This document shows, piece by piece, positions 32,664 to 43,756 of a DNA stretch of 64,000 nt (position 1 is the stretch's first letter; every line of letters begins with the position of its first letter). Origin of the DNA: Zingiber officinale (lineage: Eukaryota; Streptophyta; Magnoliopsida; Zingiberales; Zingiberaceae); contig NC_055996.1 of the NCBI RefSeq assembly GCF_018446385.1, forward strand, positions 130,620,532 through 130,684,531, in the 5' to 3' direction. Made by a program: the position numbers and the translations under genes. Below the pieces are notes generated by a model. The model made no database searches and was not told where the DNA came from. It saw nothing but the letters and a program-made list of their open reading frames with translations.

Positions 32664-33973
32664 ACAATAACTACAATTGGGATCTGACTTTTCTATTAGA
32701 TTTCATTTCCATTTGCCCATTGTATATAAAATCATCTTATTTTAATTGATCCTAAAGTTTTTTTTTTTTGGCAAAATCTTAATTATAAGCAATAGTTTAT
32801 TATACACATGCTGCCCCGAATAAATATAATTAAATAATATTTAAATATTCACTAAAAAATAGTAAATTTGTGACGAATCTTACTATGACTTTTTTTAAAA
32901 AAAAAATCGTTACAAAATAATTTTGTAACTAAATTTGCAATGAAAATATTTTTGTCTCCAAATTTTGTGACGAAAATATGAAAATTCATCATAAATTCTA
33001 TAATAACTTTTTTTCCCGTCTCAGAATTCGTTACAAATTTTTGGTGAAAACTAATTCGTTATGATCTCAAGTCTGTAACGAAAATATATTTTCATCCCAA
33101 ATTGACGATGAATTATTTTTAGTGGTAAACAAGCATGGCAAATTTGCAATAAATCGATAAAATTATGACAAAAATATTTTCATCATAAAATTCATCAAAA
33201 AAAAAATTTAAACCTTTTTATGGAAGCTCTCTACTTGTGCAATTATCATCTATACATATCAATACAAACTCATCCAACACATCATGTTTTCTTTTTGGGG
33301 GCGTATAAAAGTACTTTAATTTTATTTAAATTACCACGTAAAATACACTTATATTGAAATACTTTTTTTTTGAATTAAATCTAAATTATTCAAACTTAAT
33401 CAAAACCACGTCTACATTAAATTGCTTTAACACAATGTCCTGAGTTCTAGCATTTATTATCATAAATGCTATAACAATATTGAAATTATATTGATCAAAT
33501 TTAAATTTTTTAAACTAAATTAATAATAAATATATGGATATAATAATATTTCATATATAATAATTTAAAATAAAAAATATTATATTTTAATACATTATAG
33601 CAGTTGTATACATAGTTTATATAATAAAACTAAAATGATATTTGTGAGTTAGAAAATATATATAATAGGGCAATAACTAATTAATCCTTCAATTAATGAC
33701 TTTACATTCGCTCATTGTATTTAAAATCATCTTATTTTAATTGATCCTATTGTTTGGCATAATCTTAATTATAAGAAACCAGCTGCACTGAATAAATATA
33801 ATTAAATAATATCTAAATATTGTATGAATAATTAGATAATTTTATCCTTACAAATCCATTATATATAAATATATTTATTTCTTGTTATATTTGTGTAATT
33901 ATAAGTAATCAATCAATTAATTTGATGATACACATAGAGAATTTTGTCTTACAGTTGTATTTACAACAATATG

Positions 33974-34011
<38 letters not shown>

Positions 34012-34066
34012 GGGCCTATATTTAGTACATATTAACCTGTAATTTATTTTGGTTTAGAATTTTTAA
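32664..34066. other. Neprosin spacer 1, right part and 5' flank of gene 2
   Basis: Non-coding. 32672-32849 matches 42604-42800. 32850-33290 is a repeat block full of GACGAA / TTCGTC words and starts CACTAAAAAATAG, with TTATTTTTAGTG at 33113-33124, as in CACTA-like ends, but the 3-bp flanks do not match. From 33300 the sequence matches the 5' flank of gene 1. A (TA)n run lies at about 33977-34008. Confidence 0.65.
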
Positions 34067-34074
34067 TATAAATA
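34067..34074 (+). promoter_or_regulatory. TATA box of neprosin gene 2
   Basis: TATAAATA lies 44 nt before ATG 34118, in the same context as at 19056 before gene 1. Confidence 0.6.
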
Positions 34075-34117
34075 GATATGCAAACACACGAGAAGAAAGG
34101 AGCAAAATCATTTCATC

Positions 34118-35897
34118 ATGGCGTCATTAATGTGCCTGATTTACTTAATATTGCTCTTCTGTCTTTTGCTTTGTTCAATTGAAGGAAGAAACAATATTCC
34201 CTTGACTGAGGAAGAAGAGCTGGAGATAGAGAAAGAACTCCAAAGCCTCAACAAACCCCCGGTCAAAACCCTAAAGGTATATCAGTTCTCTTCATTTTGA
34301 TAATATTATTTGCCATATTCACGATATATAATTGTGTTTTTTTTTTATGTTTACTTCGCTGCTGCAGTCCTTCACTGGGGATCTTTTTGACTGCATCGAT
34401 ATGTACAAACAACCTGCATTCGATAATCCTGCATTGAAAGATCATAAGCTACAGGTAGTTAATTTTATACATGATTTTTTACACTAGACAACAAAATAGA
34501 TTTACTTAATTAATTTAGATATATATGTGTTTGCAGATACGACCAAGTTTTCTAACGAAGAGCAATGTGACTATGGATGAAAATTTTAAACCACCTTTAG
34601 ATCCAGGCTTCAACGATACTTGTCCTCTAGGAACTGTTATCATTCGTCGAACTCGAAAAGAAGAACTAATCATGGCTAAAGAACTACCCAAATACTTCAG
34701 GAACTATGGCTCTAGATATGGTGTTCTTGATTCTTCAGGCAACAATTATGTAAGTAGCAAAAACTCACAAATAATATTGTCACAAAAGTAGAGTCCCAGC
34801 AGTTCGTTAATTCCTTAATTAAATTAATTGAATGATAATTCTGTTGAATTTGTGAGTGCAGTATGCGATAATGCAGAGCCAGAAAGCTAAATTCCATGGC
34901 TTTGAATCTAGTATCACTACGTGGGCACTCCCAAATGTGGGGCCAGATCAATCCACTGCAAGTCAAGTATGGATGATAGGAGACGTCGATGGTCCTGACG
35001 AAAACCTGAATGTTATTCAAACGGGATGGCACGTAAGTTACCTTGATATACATTCATATATGCATGCATGCATATATATTTTTCATGTAATTTCTCTTTT
35101 TTATTATTATTACAGGTTTCCCCCCAGCTATATAACGATACGCTTACTCGTTTTTTCACTTATTTTACAGTAAGTATATACTTTAAAAACAACTCAACTA
35201 CGTCTTTTTTAAGTGTTTAAGTATTTACCGCACCCTTGATAATGTATATATATATTTAGATCGACAATCACAAGACGGGCTGCATAAACTTACTTTGCAA
35301 AGGGTTCATACAAGTTTCAGCAATCCATGGACCTGGATATGCCTTCACCGGTAGCGGCCTTTCTACGTACGGAGGCAATCAATCATACTTCAGCTTTGAA
35401 ATACGAAAGGTAGTGTTATTTGTTTAATTATATATATAAGGTATTTATATACTGAATCACTGAATGATTGTATATATTTTTAAACGTACATATGTTGAAT
35501 TAATATATAATGGATACAGGATCCTGAACTTGGTCACTGGTGGTTGTCAACGGCAGATGAGAATCTTGGATATTGGCCAAAGGAGGTTTTACCTAGTTTA
35601 GATGTAGCTAAAGCGATAGACTTTGGAGGTGTAGTGTATTCGCCCAACAATGAGGGGTCTCCTCCCATGGGGAGCGGTTATTTAGCCGAAGAAGGGATTG
35701 GTAAATCCAGCTATTTTAAGTCAGTGACGTTCAGAGGGGATGACCAGCGTGCTTTCACTCCGGGCAAGGACTGGGCGCGTGTGGTACTGAATGCACCTGA
35801 AAAATATTATCAAATTATTGCACCTATTCCAGACGGTGGTCCTTGGAATGTTGCTTATGGTGGACCGGGTGGGTTGTTTAATTCTTCAGCGGTATAA
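34118..35897 (+). CDS. Neprosin-family protein 2 (seven exons, 403 aa)
   Basis: Exons: 34118-34276, 34368-34454, 34537-34749, 34862-35032, 35116-35169, 35260-35409, 35520-35897. Every exon has the same length as in gene 1, all introns are GT-AG and phase 0, and intron sequences are still alignable, so this is a recent tandem duplicate. It has a signal peptide at residues 1-23 ([17 protein letters not shown]), an activation-peptide segment ([18 protein letters not shown]) and a neprosin domain with [48 protein letters not shown] and AYGGPGG. By hand count it differs from protein 1 at 57 of 403 residues, mostly in exons 4 and 7. The family's GGEV motif reads GGVV. Secretion and a peptidase-like fold are inferred; activity is uncertain. 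Confidence 0.9.
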
Positions 35898-38800
35898 GAA
35901 AGGAAAGGTTTTGTGATGACTTGATCTATCATTTATACTATAATTGTAATCCACTTATTTTTATTTTAGCCAAAGGCATCGTATTAAAAAAATACCAAAA
36001 AGACACTAAAAAATCTAATTATTTTAAAATAGCTATATAAAAGTACTTTAATTTTATTTAAATTAGCACGTAAAATACACTTATATTAAAATACTTTTTA
36101 TGAATTTAATCTAATTATTCAAACTTAATCAAAATCACTCTTCATTAAATTAATTGCAGAATTTAACACAAAGTCAGAAATAAGGTGTAGAAGTTATTAT
36201 CGTATATGGTATAACAATATTTAAATTATTTTGATCAAAATTAAATATTTTAAATTAAACTAATAATAAATATTTTGATATAATAATATTAAATAAAAAT
36301 ATTAAATTAATCTATTTTAATATATTGTAACATACATAGTTGATATAATAAAACTAAAATGATATTTGTGTACATGGTAAAAATTATAATAGGACAATAA
36401 TTAATTAAATCTTACAATTAGTGACTTTTCTATTAGATTTCATTTCCATTTGCCAATTGTATTTAAAATTATCTTATTTTAATTGATCCTTTTTTTTTTG
36501 CTTTTTGTGGCAAAATCTTAATTATAAGCAATATATAGTTTATTATACACACGCTGCCCCGAATAAATATAATTAAATAATATTTAAATATTTATTAAAA
36601 AAATAGTAAAATTTTGACGAATTTTACAATGAATTTTAAAAAAATCGTTAGAAAATTATTTTGCAACAAAATTTTCTTGCGACAAAAATATAGAAATTCG
36701 TCATAAATTCTATGACGATTTTTTTTCATCTCAGAATTTGTCACAAATCTGGGGTGAAAATTAATTCGTTATGATTTTAAGTTTATAACGAAAATGTTTT
36801 TTTCATCCTAAATTGATGATGAATTATTTTTGTCGTAAAAAAGCCTTGCCAATTTGCGAAGAAACTGTGCGATTGCACAAGGAAAAAAAACCTTTTCGTT
36901 ATAAGTTTACAATGAAAACATTTTTCGTCCCAAATCTACGATGAATCTCAAATCTACGACAAATCAAGATTTGTGACAAATTTAAGACAAAAATCTATTT
37001 TCATCATAAATCTATGATATAAAAGGTATTGTTTTTTCTCCTGAAATCATGCAGCAAATATACAATGCTTTTAGCAACGAAAAATAATTCATTGTTAATT
37101 TGTGATGAAAATAATTTGTCCCAGATTTGAGATGAATCTTAATTCGTCATAGATTTAAGATGAATCAAGCTTTATCACAAAATTACAATAAATCAATAAA
37201 GTTGAGACAAACATATTTTCATAGCAAAATTCATCAAAAAATTCAAAACTTTTTTTTATAAAAGCTCTATGCTTGTGCAATTATCATCTATATATATCAT
37301 ATCAAACTCATCCAACACATCACACAATTAACATTCAATACATCCTATACAATTAACATACAACACATCCTACAATTAACATTCAACACATCTTATACAA
37401 TTCACATCCTATAATTAACATCCAACATATCCTTCAATTAACATCCAACACATTCTACAATTAACATTCCAAGAAGTCATCCAAAATGAAGTTTAACTTG
37501 AACTATCATATATATCCATAACTACAAGTCATACATATCATATCCATATATAATTACAAGTCATGTAACACATCAAAGTTCAATAACAAGTCATTATATC
37601 CAAACAACAAGTCATCAACACATGTCATCAAAACAACAAGTCTCCTTTGCTGCCTCAGGAGAGACTTCCTTCTCCGTTTTTTCATTCTTTTTCTTTTCCT
37701 ACATTGAATTAGAAACAAACATTTAGTAACATTTATAACCAAAAAAATACATCTAATATATCAATGATATCTGTGTTTAACAGGAAGACAGTAATCTGCA
37801 AAAAAATATATCTAATATATCAATGCAGAAAATCGCATGCAAAAATAGTAATCTGCAAACTAAATTGATAAGATTTTAACAGGAAGATAAAACAACACTA
37901 GACAAAAAGAAAGGAAGAAAGGAAGCTCTTTTGTTGTTAATTCCAACAATGAAAAAATGAAATGAAAGGAAACGAAGAGAACAACACTCGTTAGATGTTA
38001 CCCCCCAACAAGAACCAGCTAGCCAACCAGATGAAATCGTTGGAGAAACATCAAAACATTACAAGGACAGAGGTAAGTGGATGAGAACAGAAAAGCAAAA
38101 AATAACTACAGCTTTCAACATTACTTTCTGCCAAAAATGACCAACCAGATGAGCCAAGATGTTGAAGAGAAGAAAATGGTGGAGAGGTTTACCTCGAGTT
38201 TATGAATTGGGATGGAAGTCTCTCCCCTATGCAAAACTCTAGCAGGAAGGTCTGCAAGGTAAAAAATTGCTTATGATTGGTTACAAAATCGAAAATCGGA
38301 CCAGCACAAAATGGTAGGCCACACTCGCATCAGGCGCCGGCCGGGGCCAGCAGGCTCCTGCCACGGCCGGTAGGTGCCAACCGTGTTTGGCCCCCAGTTG
38401 GGGCCAGCCGCGGCCAGCAGGGAACGACCGAGGCTAGCCGGGACCACCCACCGTTGAGGAGGAGAAAAGAAAGAGGAGAGGGAGTTTACATTCTTCGGCA
38501 TCACCGCCGTCTGCAACGCTGCCGTCGTCCTCGTTAGGGACGCAAGATCGAAGAAAAGAGAATAGAGGTGATGGAAAGAATTAATATTAAGGGTGCGTTA
38601 TTTTTCATTTTCAATTTCTAAAAAACACGTATTTTCTATAAAAAAAAATAATTTTTAAATATTCTCTATGTTTTTCAAAAAAATATTATTTATTTTTTAA
38701 AAAAAAAATAGATGTGAAAATATAAATCAAACATCATTTATCAAAAAACACATATTTATCAAAAAATGAAAATAAAAAATTGTAAATCAAACACACCCAT

Positions 38801-39346
38801 TTTTTTTATTGAATAATATAAATTCATCTTCAAAATAAAATTTTAATATATTATTCCATCCCAAAATTAGGACGAATAATATTTTCCTCCTAAATTTGGG
38901 ACAAAATACACATTCGTTACATAATATATTTGGTTAAAACATTTAAATATTTGTATTAAAAAATTAAAATAAATAAACATTTAAATATTTTATTAGGTTC
39001 ATGTTGATGGTAAAACTTATTTATTTGTATTATGATTTAAATGAAATGTTTTTATATTGTTTCAAATTTATCTAATTATTTTACTTAATATATTATTTAT
39101 CTAAATATTTTATTGGGTTCAAAATGATGTAAGAAAGCATTTATATAATCAGGAGGACAAGATGAACACATAAAAATTAGTTTTATGTGATTCCAAGATC
39201 TCTAGATTCGTCACAATAGTTTAATTTTTTAAATAAAAATAAATGTGTCCTAAATGTAGCATATGGACCTATAGATCTCGGAATGATATGAAATCAATTA
39301 TTGGTATTAATCTCGTGATGATGTAAATGATATCAAACATGAATTT
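35898..39346. other. Neprosin spacer 2 with repeat-rich DNA, no gene
   Basis: 35898-36590 equals the 3' flank of gene 1. 36590-37260 is the GACGAA/TTCGTC repeat block. 37300-37480 has repeated ACACATCCTACAATTAACATTCA words. 38270-38560 is a GC-rich island (CCGGCCGGGGCCAGCAGG) with chance ORFs on both strands. 39100-39346 is one copy of the ~200-bp module described among the findings. I see no gene. Confidence 0.6.
38591..38798. mobile_element. Possible small MITE
   Basis: It starts GGGTGCGTTATTTTTC and ends TTGTAAATCAAACACACCC; the inverse of the end is GGGTGTGTTTGATT. The imperfect inverted ends and A/T-rich interior suggest a MITE, but no clear target duplication is seen. Confidence 0.4.
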
Positions 39347-40753
39347 TGTAGGATTGAGACATGCTAAAAAGGGGGGGCTTTTACATTCATTTAAAAACAA
39401 TCAAGTAAAACACAACGAAATATAAGTTAAGTAAAAACAATCGCTAACACAATTTATTTTTACTTGATTCGAAGTCTGTGACGGCTCCTACTCTCAGGTC
39501 CACACTCGTTGAGTGTTTACTTTAGGTAATTCAATCAAGTAAAACGCAGCGGAATATAACTCAAGTAAAAACAATCGCTAACACAATTTATTTTTACTTG
39601 ATTCGAAGTCTGTGACGGCTCCTACTCTCAGGTCCACACTCGTTGAGTGTTTACTTTAGGTAATTCACTATAAATCCGGAGAATTACAAGTGCAATAATG
39701 AATTACAACAATTAAAATTATACCGACAGCTTATAATTCTTGAAAGTAGAGTTTTTGATCGTCGGAGCAAAGTTACGACTTCATCAGATTATCTTTAGAG
39801 TAGCGCGCAGGAGAAGGATCTCAAATTCAAGTTGTATTGAAGCATTTGCTCATGGTCTCCTTTTATGAGTTGTTGAAGGTGCCTTAAACCCCATTGAAGG
39901 TACTTCCAGCAGTGCAGCTTATCCTTGTAACGTCGGAGACAATAACTTCCACCTTTTGCGAAGTTTATCCCTTCGAAGGTTCCTTCAAGCTCATGGAAAG
40001 CGTCTTCCATTCGGTATCCAAGGCGCCTTCATGCGCTTTGAAGGCGCCTTCGTGCCTCTCCAAGCGGGCCTTCAGCCAAGCCTCCCGAGGTGCCTCAAAC
40101 AGCCCCGGAGACGCCTTGAACAATGCAAATCCGAGCCTTTTATATGCTTTTTGCTCCCTGCAAGATATGTTAGTCCAAAATATCAAACATACCCTGCAAA
40201 ATAAAATTAGCACAATAAAATATGAATAATAAATTATTTGATAGTTTCCGGACTGTTCGGTTCTAACTTTCAAAATTTTCAAAAATCCTAGGTTGAACTG
40301 ACGCTTATTATTCCCTCTAGGGGAACAAGTCCTCACCAACTCCTCTCAGGAGAAATTATACCTTTTGCTAGATCGGTTCTCCAGATCGTTTGGACTTTTG
40401 CTTAGCATTTGAGACATCAAAACTTCATGCTGAACGTTCGATCCCGACCCATCCAGTCTTCCACATGGTGTACACAACCCCCAAGATTTTCACCTAGAGT
40501 CCTCAACTCTAGAATTTCGTCCAACGTTCTCGACCCGCCAAGACTTTGCCCAGTTCCTCAGATTAGGACTTCGTTGCCTAACCGCAACTAGAACTTTCCA
40601 CCTACCTATTATCTACTAGGACTTTTACCTAAGATAACTTAGGACTTTCCTGCAAGCTCAGTTACACTCGTTAAATAACAAGACAACTTAACTTTGAACC
40701 CTTTGTCATTATCAAAACACAGGTTTGATTGTCTAATGCTCCCTGCACCAACA
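39347..40753 (-). mobile_element. Antisense LTR, apparently solo
   Basis: On the minus strand it begins TGTTGGTGCAGGGAGC (at 40753) and contains CACTCAACGAGTGTGGACC near its end, similar to ACTCGACGAGTGTGAG in LTR E (47408). The target site is recognisable because flanking sequence resembles the uninterrupted module near 41190-41240. The left boundary (TGTAGGATTGAG at 39347) and target duplication (AATTT / CTTTT) are uncertain. It includes the 134-bp tandem duplication and GGCGCCTT-rich sequence (40010-40110). The ORFs here are not genes. Confidence 0.55.
39401..39668. repeat. 134-bp tandem duplication
   Basis: Two adjacent copies (39401-39534 and 39535-39668) differ at only a few positions. 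Each contains AATCGCTAACACAATTTATT and CACACTCGTTGAGTGTTTAC. It lies inside the antisense LTR. Confidence 0.9.
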
Positions 40754-41559
40754 CTTTTCATCTAATATATTGAGATCAATAATTTTTAGAACAAGAATTA
40801 AAAATTTCATACTCATTTGTGTTAAAAAATTATGGATCTTAATATATTGGGTGAAATTTATGTTTAAGGTCATTTACATCATCCGAAGATCGATACGAAT
40901 ACATAAGAATTTGTTTCATGTCATTCCGAGCTCTCTATGTCCATCTACTACATTTTGTATGCATTTATTTTTCTTTTTTTTTAAAATAGCCAATCTGCAA
41001 TGAATCTTTGGATTTGTCGCTAATTTGTGATAAATCCCTAGATTCCTTGCCAATTGGTGACAAATCTAGAGTTTCATCGCAATTTTTATTTTTTAAAATA
41101 AAAATAAATATATACAAAATGCGGCAGATGACCTAGAAAGTTTGAAATGACAAGAAACAAGTTCATATGTATTTGTATTGATCTCCTGATGATGTAAATG
41201 GTCTCAAACATGAATTCCACTTAATATATTGAGATCTATATTTTTTTTAACACAGATTAATATAAAAAATTTAATTCTTATTTAAAAAATCACTGACCTT
41301 AATATATTGGGTATTCATGTTTGAGGTCATTTACATCATCAAGAGATCGATATAAACACATAGAAACTTATTTCATGTCATTCTGAGTTCTTTACATTCA
41401 TCTACTGTATTTATTTTTATTTTTTTAAAATTGCCAATCTACCATGAATTTCTAGATTCATTGCCAATTGGCGACAACAAATCTAGAGATTCATCACAAA
41501 TTTTTAATTTTTTAAAAATAAAAATAAACATTTACAAATCTAGAGATTCATCGCAAATC
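40754..41559. repeat. Alternating inverted/direct copies of a ~200-bp module
   Basis: A module running from TTAATATATTGGGT through GGTCATTTACATCATC to CATCTACTACATTTTGTATG is forward at about 40839-41025, reversed at 41060-41240 and forward again at 41289-41490. A further reversed copy is at 39100-39346. No gene is seen. Confidence 0.7.
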
Positions 41560-41819
41560 TACATTCTCAAAATCATTTTATATGATTAGCATTATATCAG
41601 AGTCTGTTTCAAATAATACCTCCATTCTTTTCTTCCACCAAGAAAAATCTCCTTTGAATTTTAGTAGTTGAATGTGTGAGTTGACCATTTAATGATGTTG
41701 CTCTTCTTGGCGATTAGTCCGTTGAAGGGCTTCCTCACTCTAATATCATTTGTTGAGGATCGGTGGCCGGCTAGAAGGGGGGGTTGAATAGCTTTGTCAC
41801 CCCAAGTCAACTTTCTCTA
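41560..41819 (-). mobile_element. Fragment of an LTR element: gag start, primer-binding site and LTR end, antisense
   Basis: TGTTGAGGATCGGTGGCCGG at 41753 parallels the TGTTGGACCGCGTTGGCCGG LTR edge of element F. Left of it CTCTAATATCATTTG is a decayed primer-binding site, and 41600-41740 resembles the antisense gag start at 12030-12180. It is cut at 41819 where neprosin spacer sequence begins. Confidence 0.6.
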
Positions 41820-43752
41820 AGTCATTATCATAAATGGTATAACAATATTTAAATTATTTTAAATTCAACTAATAATAAATATTTTGATATAATAATATTA
41901 AATTAATCTATTTTAATATAATTTAACAGTTATATACATAGTTGATATAATAAAACTAAAATGATATTTGTGTACATGGTAAAAAATATAAAAAGAGAAT
42001 AACTAATTAAGAGGGTGTTTGGCTGAGCCTATAAGCTCTTTTGGAGCTTATAAGCTCTTCAAATTTGTTTGGTAAAATTGTTTTTAAACAGCTTATAAGC
42101 TGTCAAAATAAGTTGTTTTGGAGCTTATAAGCTGTTTTTAAAAAAGTATGGAAGACCCTACATTTTTAAAAAAGATCTTATTTTAATAATTATTTTCTCT
42201 AAAATATCCTTATATAATTTCATAAATCCTCATCTTATCCTTCATAACTTTTTATAAGCCTAATATCTCGGTCGACTTCTCTTCCAGCGCTGTGTCATCT
42301 TCTCCGCAAACGCCTCTTTCTAATTCTCTCTCCCCCGGTACAAAAATTCGCTCAAAATCCTCTATTAATAAAAAGCTCAAAACCCTCTATTAATAATATT
42401 ATATCCTTTTTGATAATTTTATTAATAAAAAAATCTTATCATACCAAACACATCAATACATTTAAGTTGATTGTAATAAGTTTACTCAAACACTTTAACA
42501 GCTTATTTTTAAAATAAGACCTAACAACTTATAAGATTCTAAAATAACTTATAAACTGTACGAACTTATAAACTATTTTGAATAAGTTTAATCAAACACC
42601 CTCTAAATCCTACAATTGGGATCTGACTTTTCTATTAGATTTCATTTCCATTTTCTCATTGTATTTAAAATCATTTTATTTTAATTGATCCTAAAGTTTT
42701 TTTTTTTTTTTTGGTAAAATCTTAATTATAAGCAATAGTTTATTATACACATGCTGCCCCAAATAAATATAATTAAATAATATTTAAGTATTCACTAAAA
42801 AAAATAATAAATTTGTGACGAAATGTTACAAAATAATTTTGCAATAAAATTTACGATGAAAATATTTTCGTCTCCAAATTTTATGACGAAAATATGAAAA
42901 TTCATCATAAATTCTATGATGAATTTTTTCCGTCTCAAAATTCATTACAAATATGTGTGAAAACTAATTCATTATGATCTCAAGTCTGTAACGAAAATAT
43001 ATTTTCATCCCAAATTGATGATGAATTATTTTTCTAGTAAAAAAGCATGGCAAATTATCAATAAATCGATAAAATTAAGACAAAATATTTTAATCATAAA
43101 ATTCATCAAAAAAAAAAAAATTCAAAACTTTTTTATAGAAGCTCTCTACTAGTGCAATTATCATATATACATATCAATCAATACAAACTCATCCAACACA
43201 TCATATCAAAAAGACACTCAAAAATATAATTATTTTAGAGTAGATATATAAAAGTACTTTAATTTTATTTAAATTACCACGTAAAGTACACTTATATTGA
43301 ACTATTTTTTTTAATTTAATCTAAATTATTCAAACTTAATCAAAACCACGTCTACATTAAATTGCTTTAACACAATTACCTGAGTTCTAACATTTATTAT
43401 CATAAATGCTATAACAATATTGAAATTATATTGATCAAATTTAAATATTTTAAACTAAATTAATAATAAATATATGGATATAATAATATTTCATACATAA
43501 TAAATTAAAATAAAAAATATTATATTTTAATACATTATAGCAGTTGTATACATAGTTTATATAATAAAACTAAAATGATATTTGTGAGTTAAAAAATATA
43601 TATAATAGGGCAATAACTAATTAAGACTTCAATTAATGACTTTACATTCGCTCATTGTATTTAAAATCATCTTATTTTAATTGATCCTATTGTTTGGCAT
43701 AATCTTAATTATAAGAAATAGTTTATTATACACCAGCTGCCCTCACTAAATA
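41820..43752. other. Third neprosin-type spacer, lacking its gene
   Basis: 41820-42010 and 42604-42800 match the 3' flank of the neprosin genes, 42800-43200 the GACGAA repeat block, and 43205-43752 the 5' flank (as at 18180-18660 and 33300-33800). The homology stops at AAATATAAC (43752), about 355 bp before where an ATG would be expected, and a truncated copia pol follows. No neprosin exon is visible on either side of this spacer. Confidence 0.75.
42011..42603. mobile_element. Tourist-like (PIF/Harbinger) MITE, 593 bp
   Basis: The ends GAGGGTGTTTGG and CAAACACCCTC are inverted, with a 3-bp TAA target duplication (42008-42010 and 42604-42606). The interior has repeated AGCTTATAAGCT palindromes. 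The homologous spacers after genes 1 and 2 lack it. Confidence 0.85.
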
Positions 43753-43756
43753 TAAC

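Noticed and set aside
32850..33124. CACTAAAAAATAG...TTATTTTTAGTG as a tiny CACTA MITE
   Set aside because: The flanking 3-bp sequences (ATT and GTA) do not match, and the related blocks at 36590 and 42800 do not share the right boundary.
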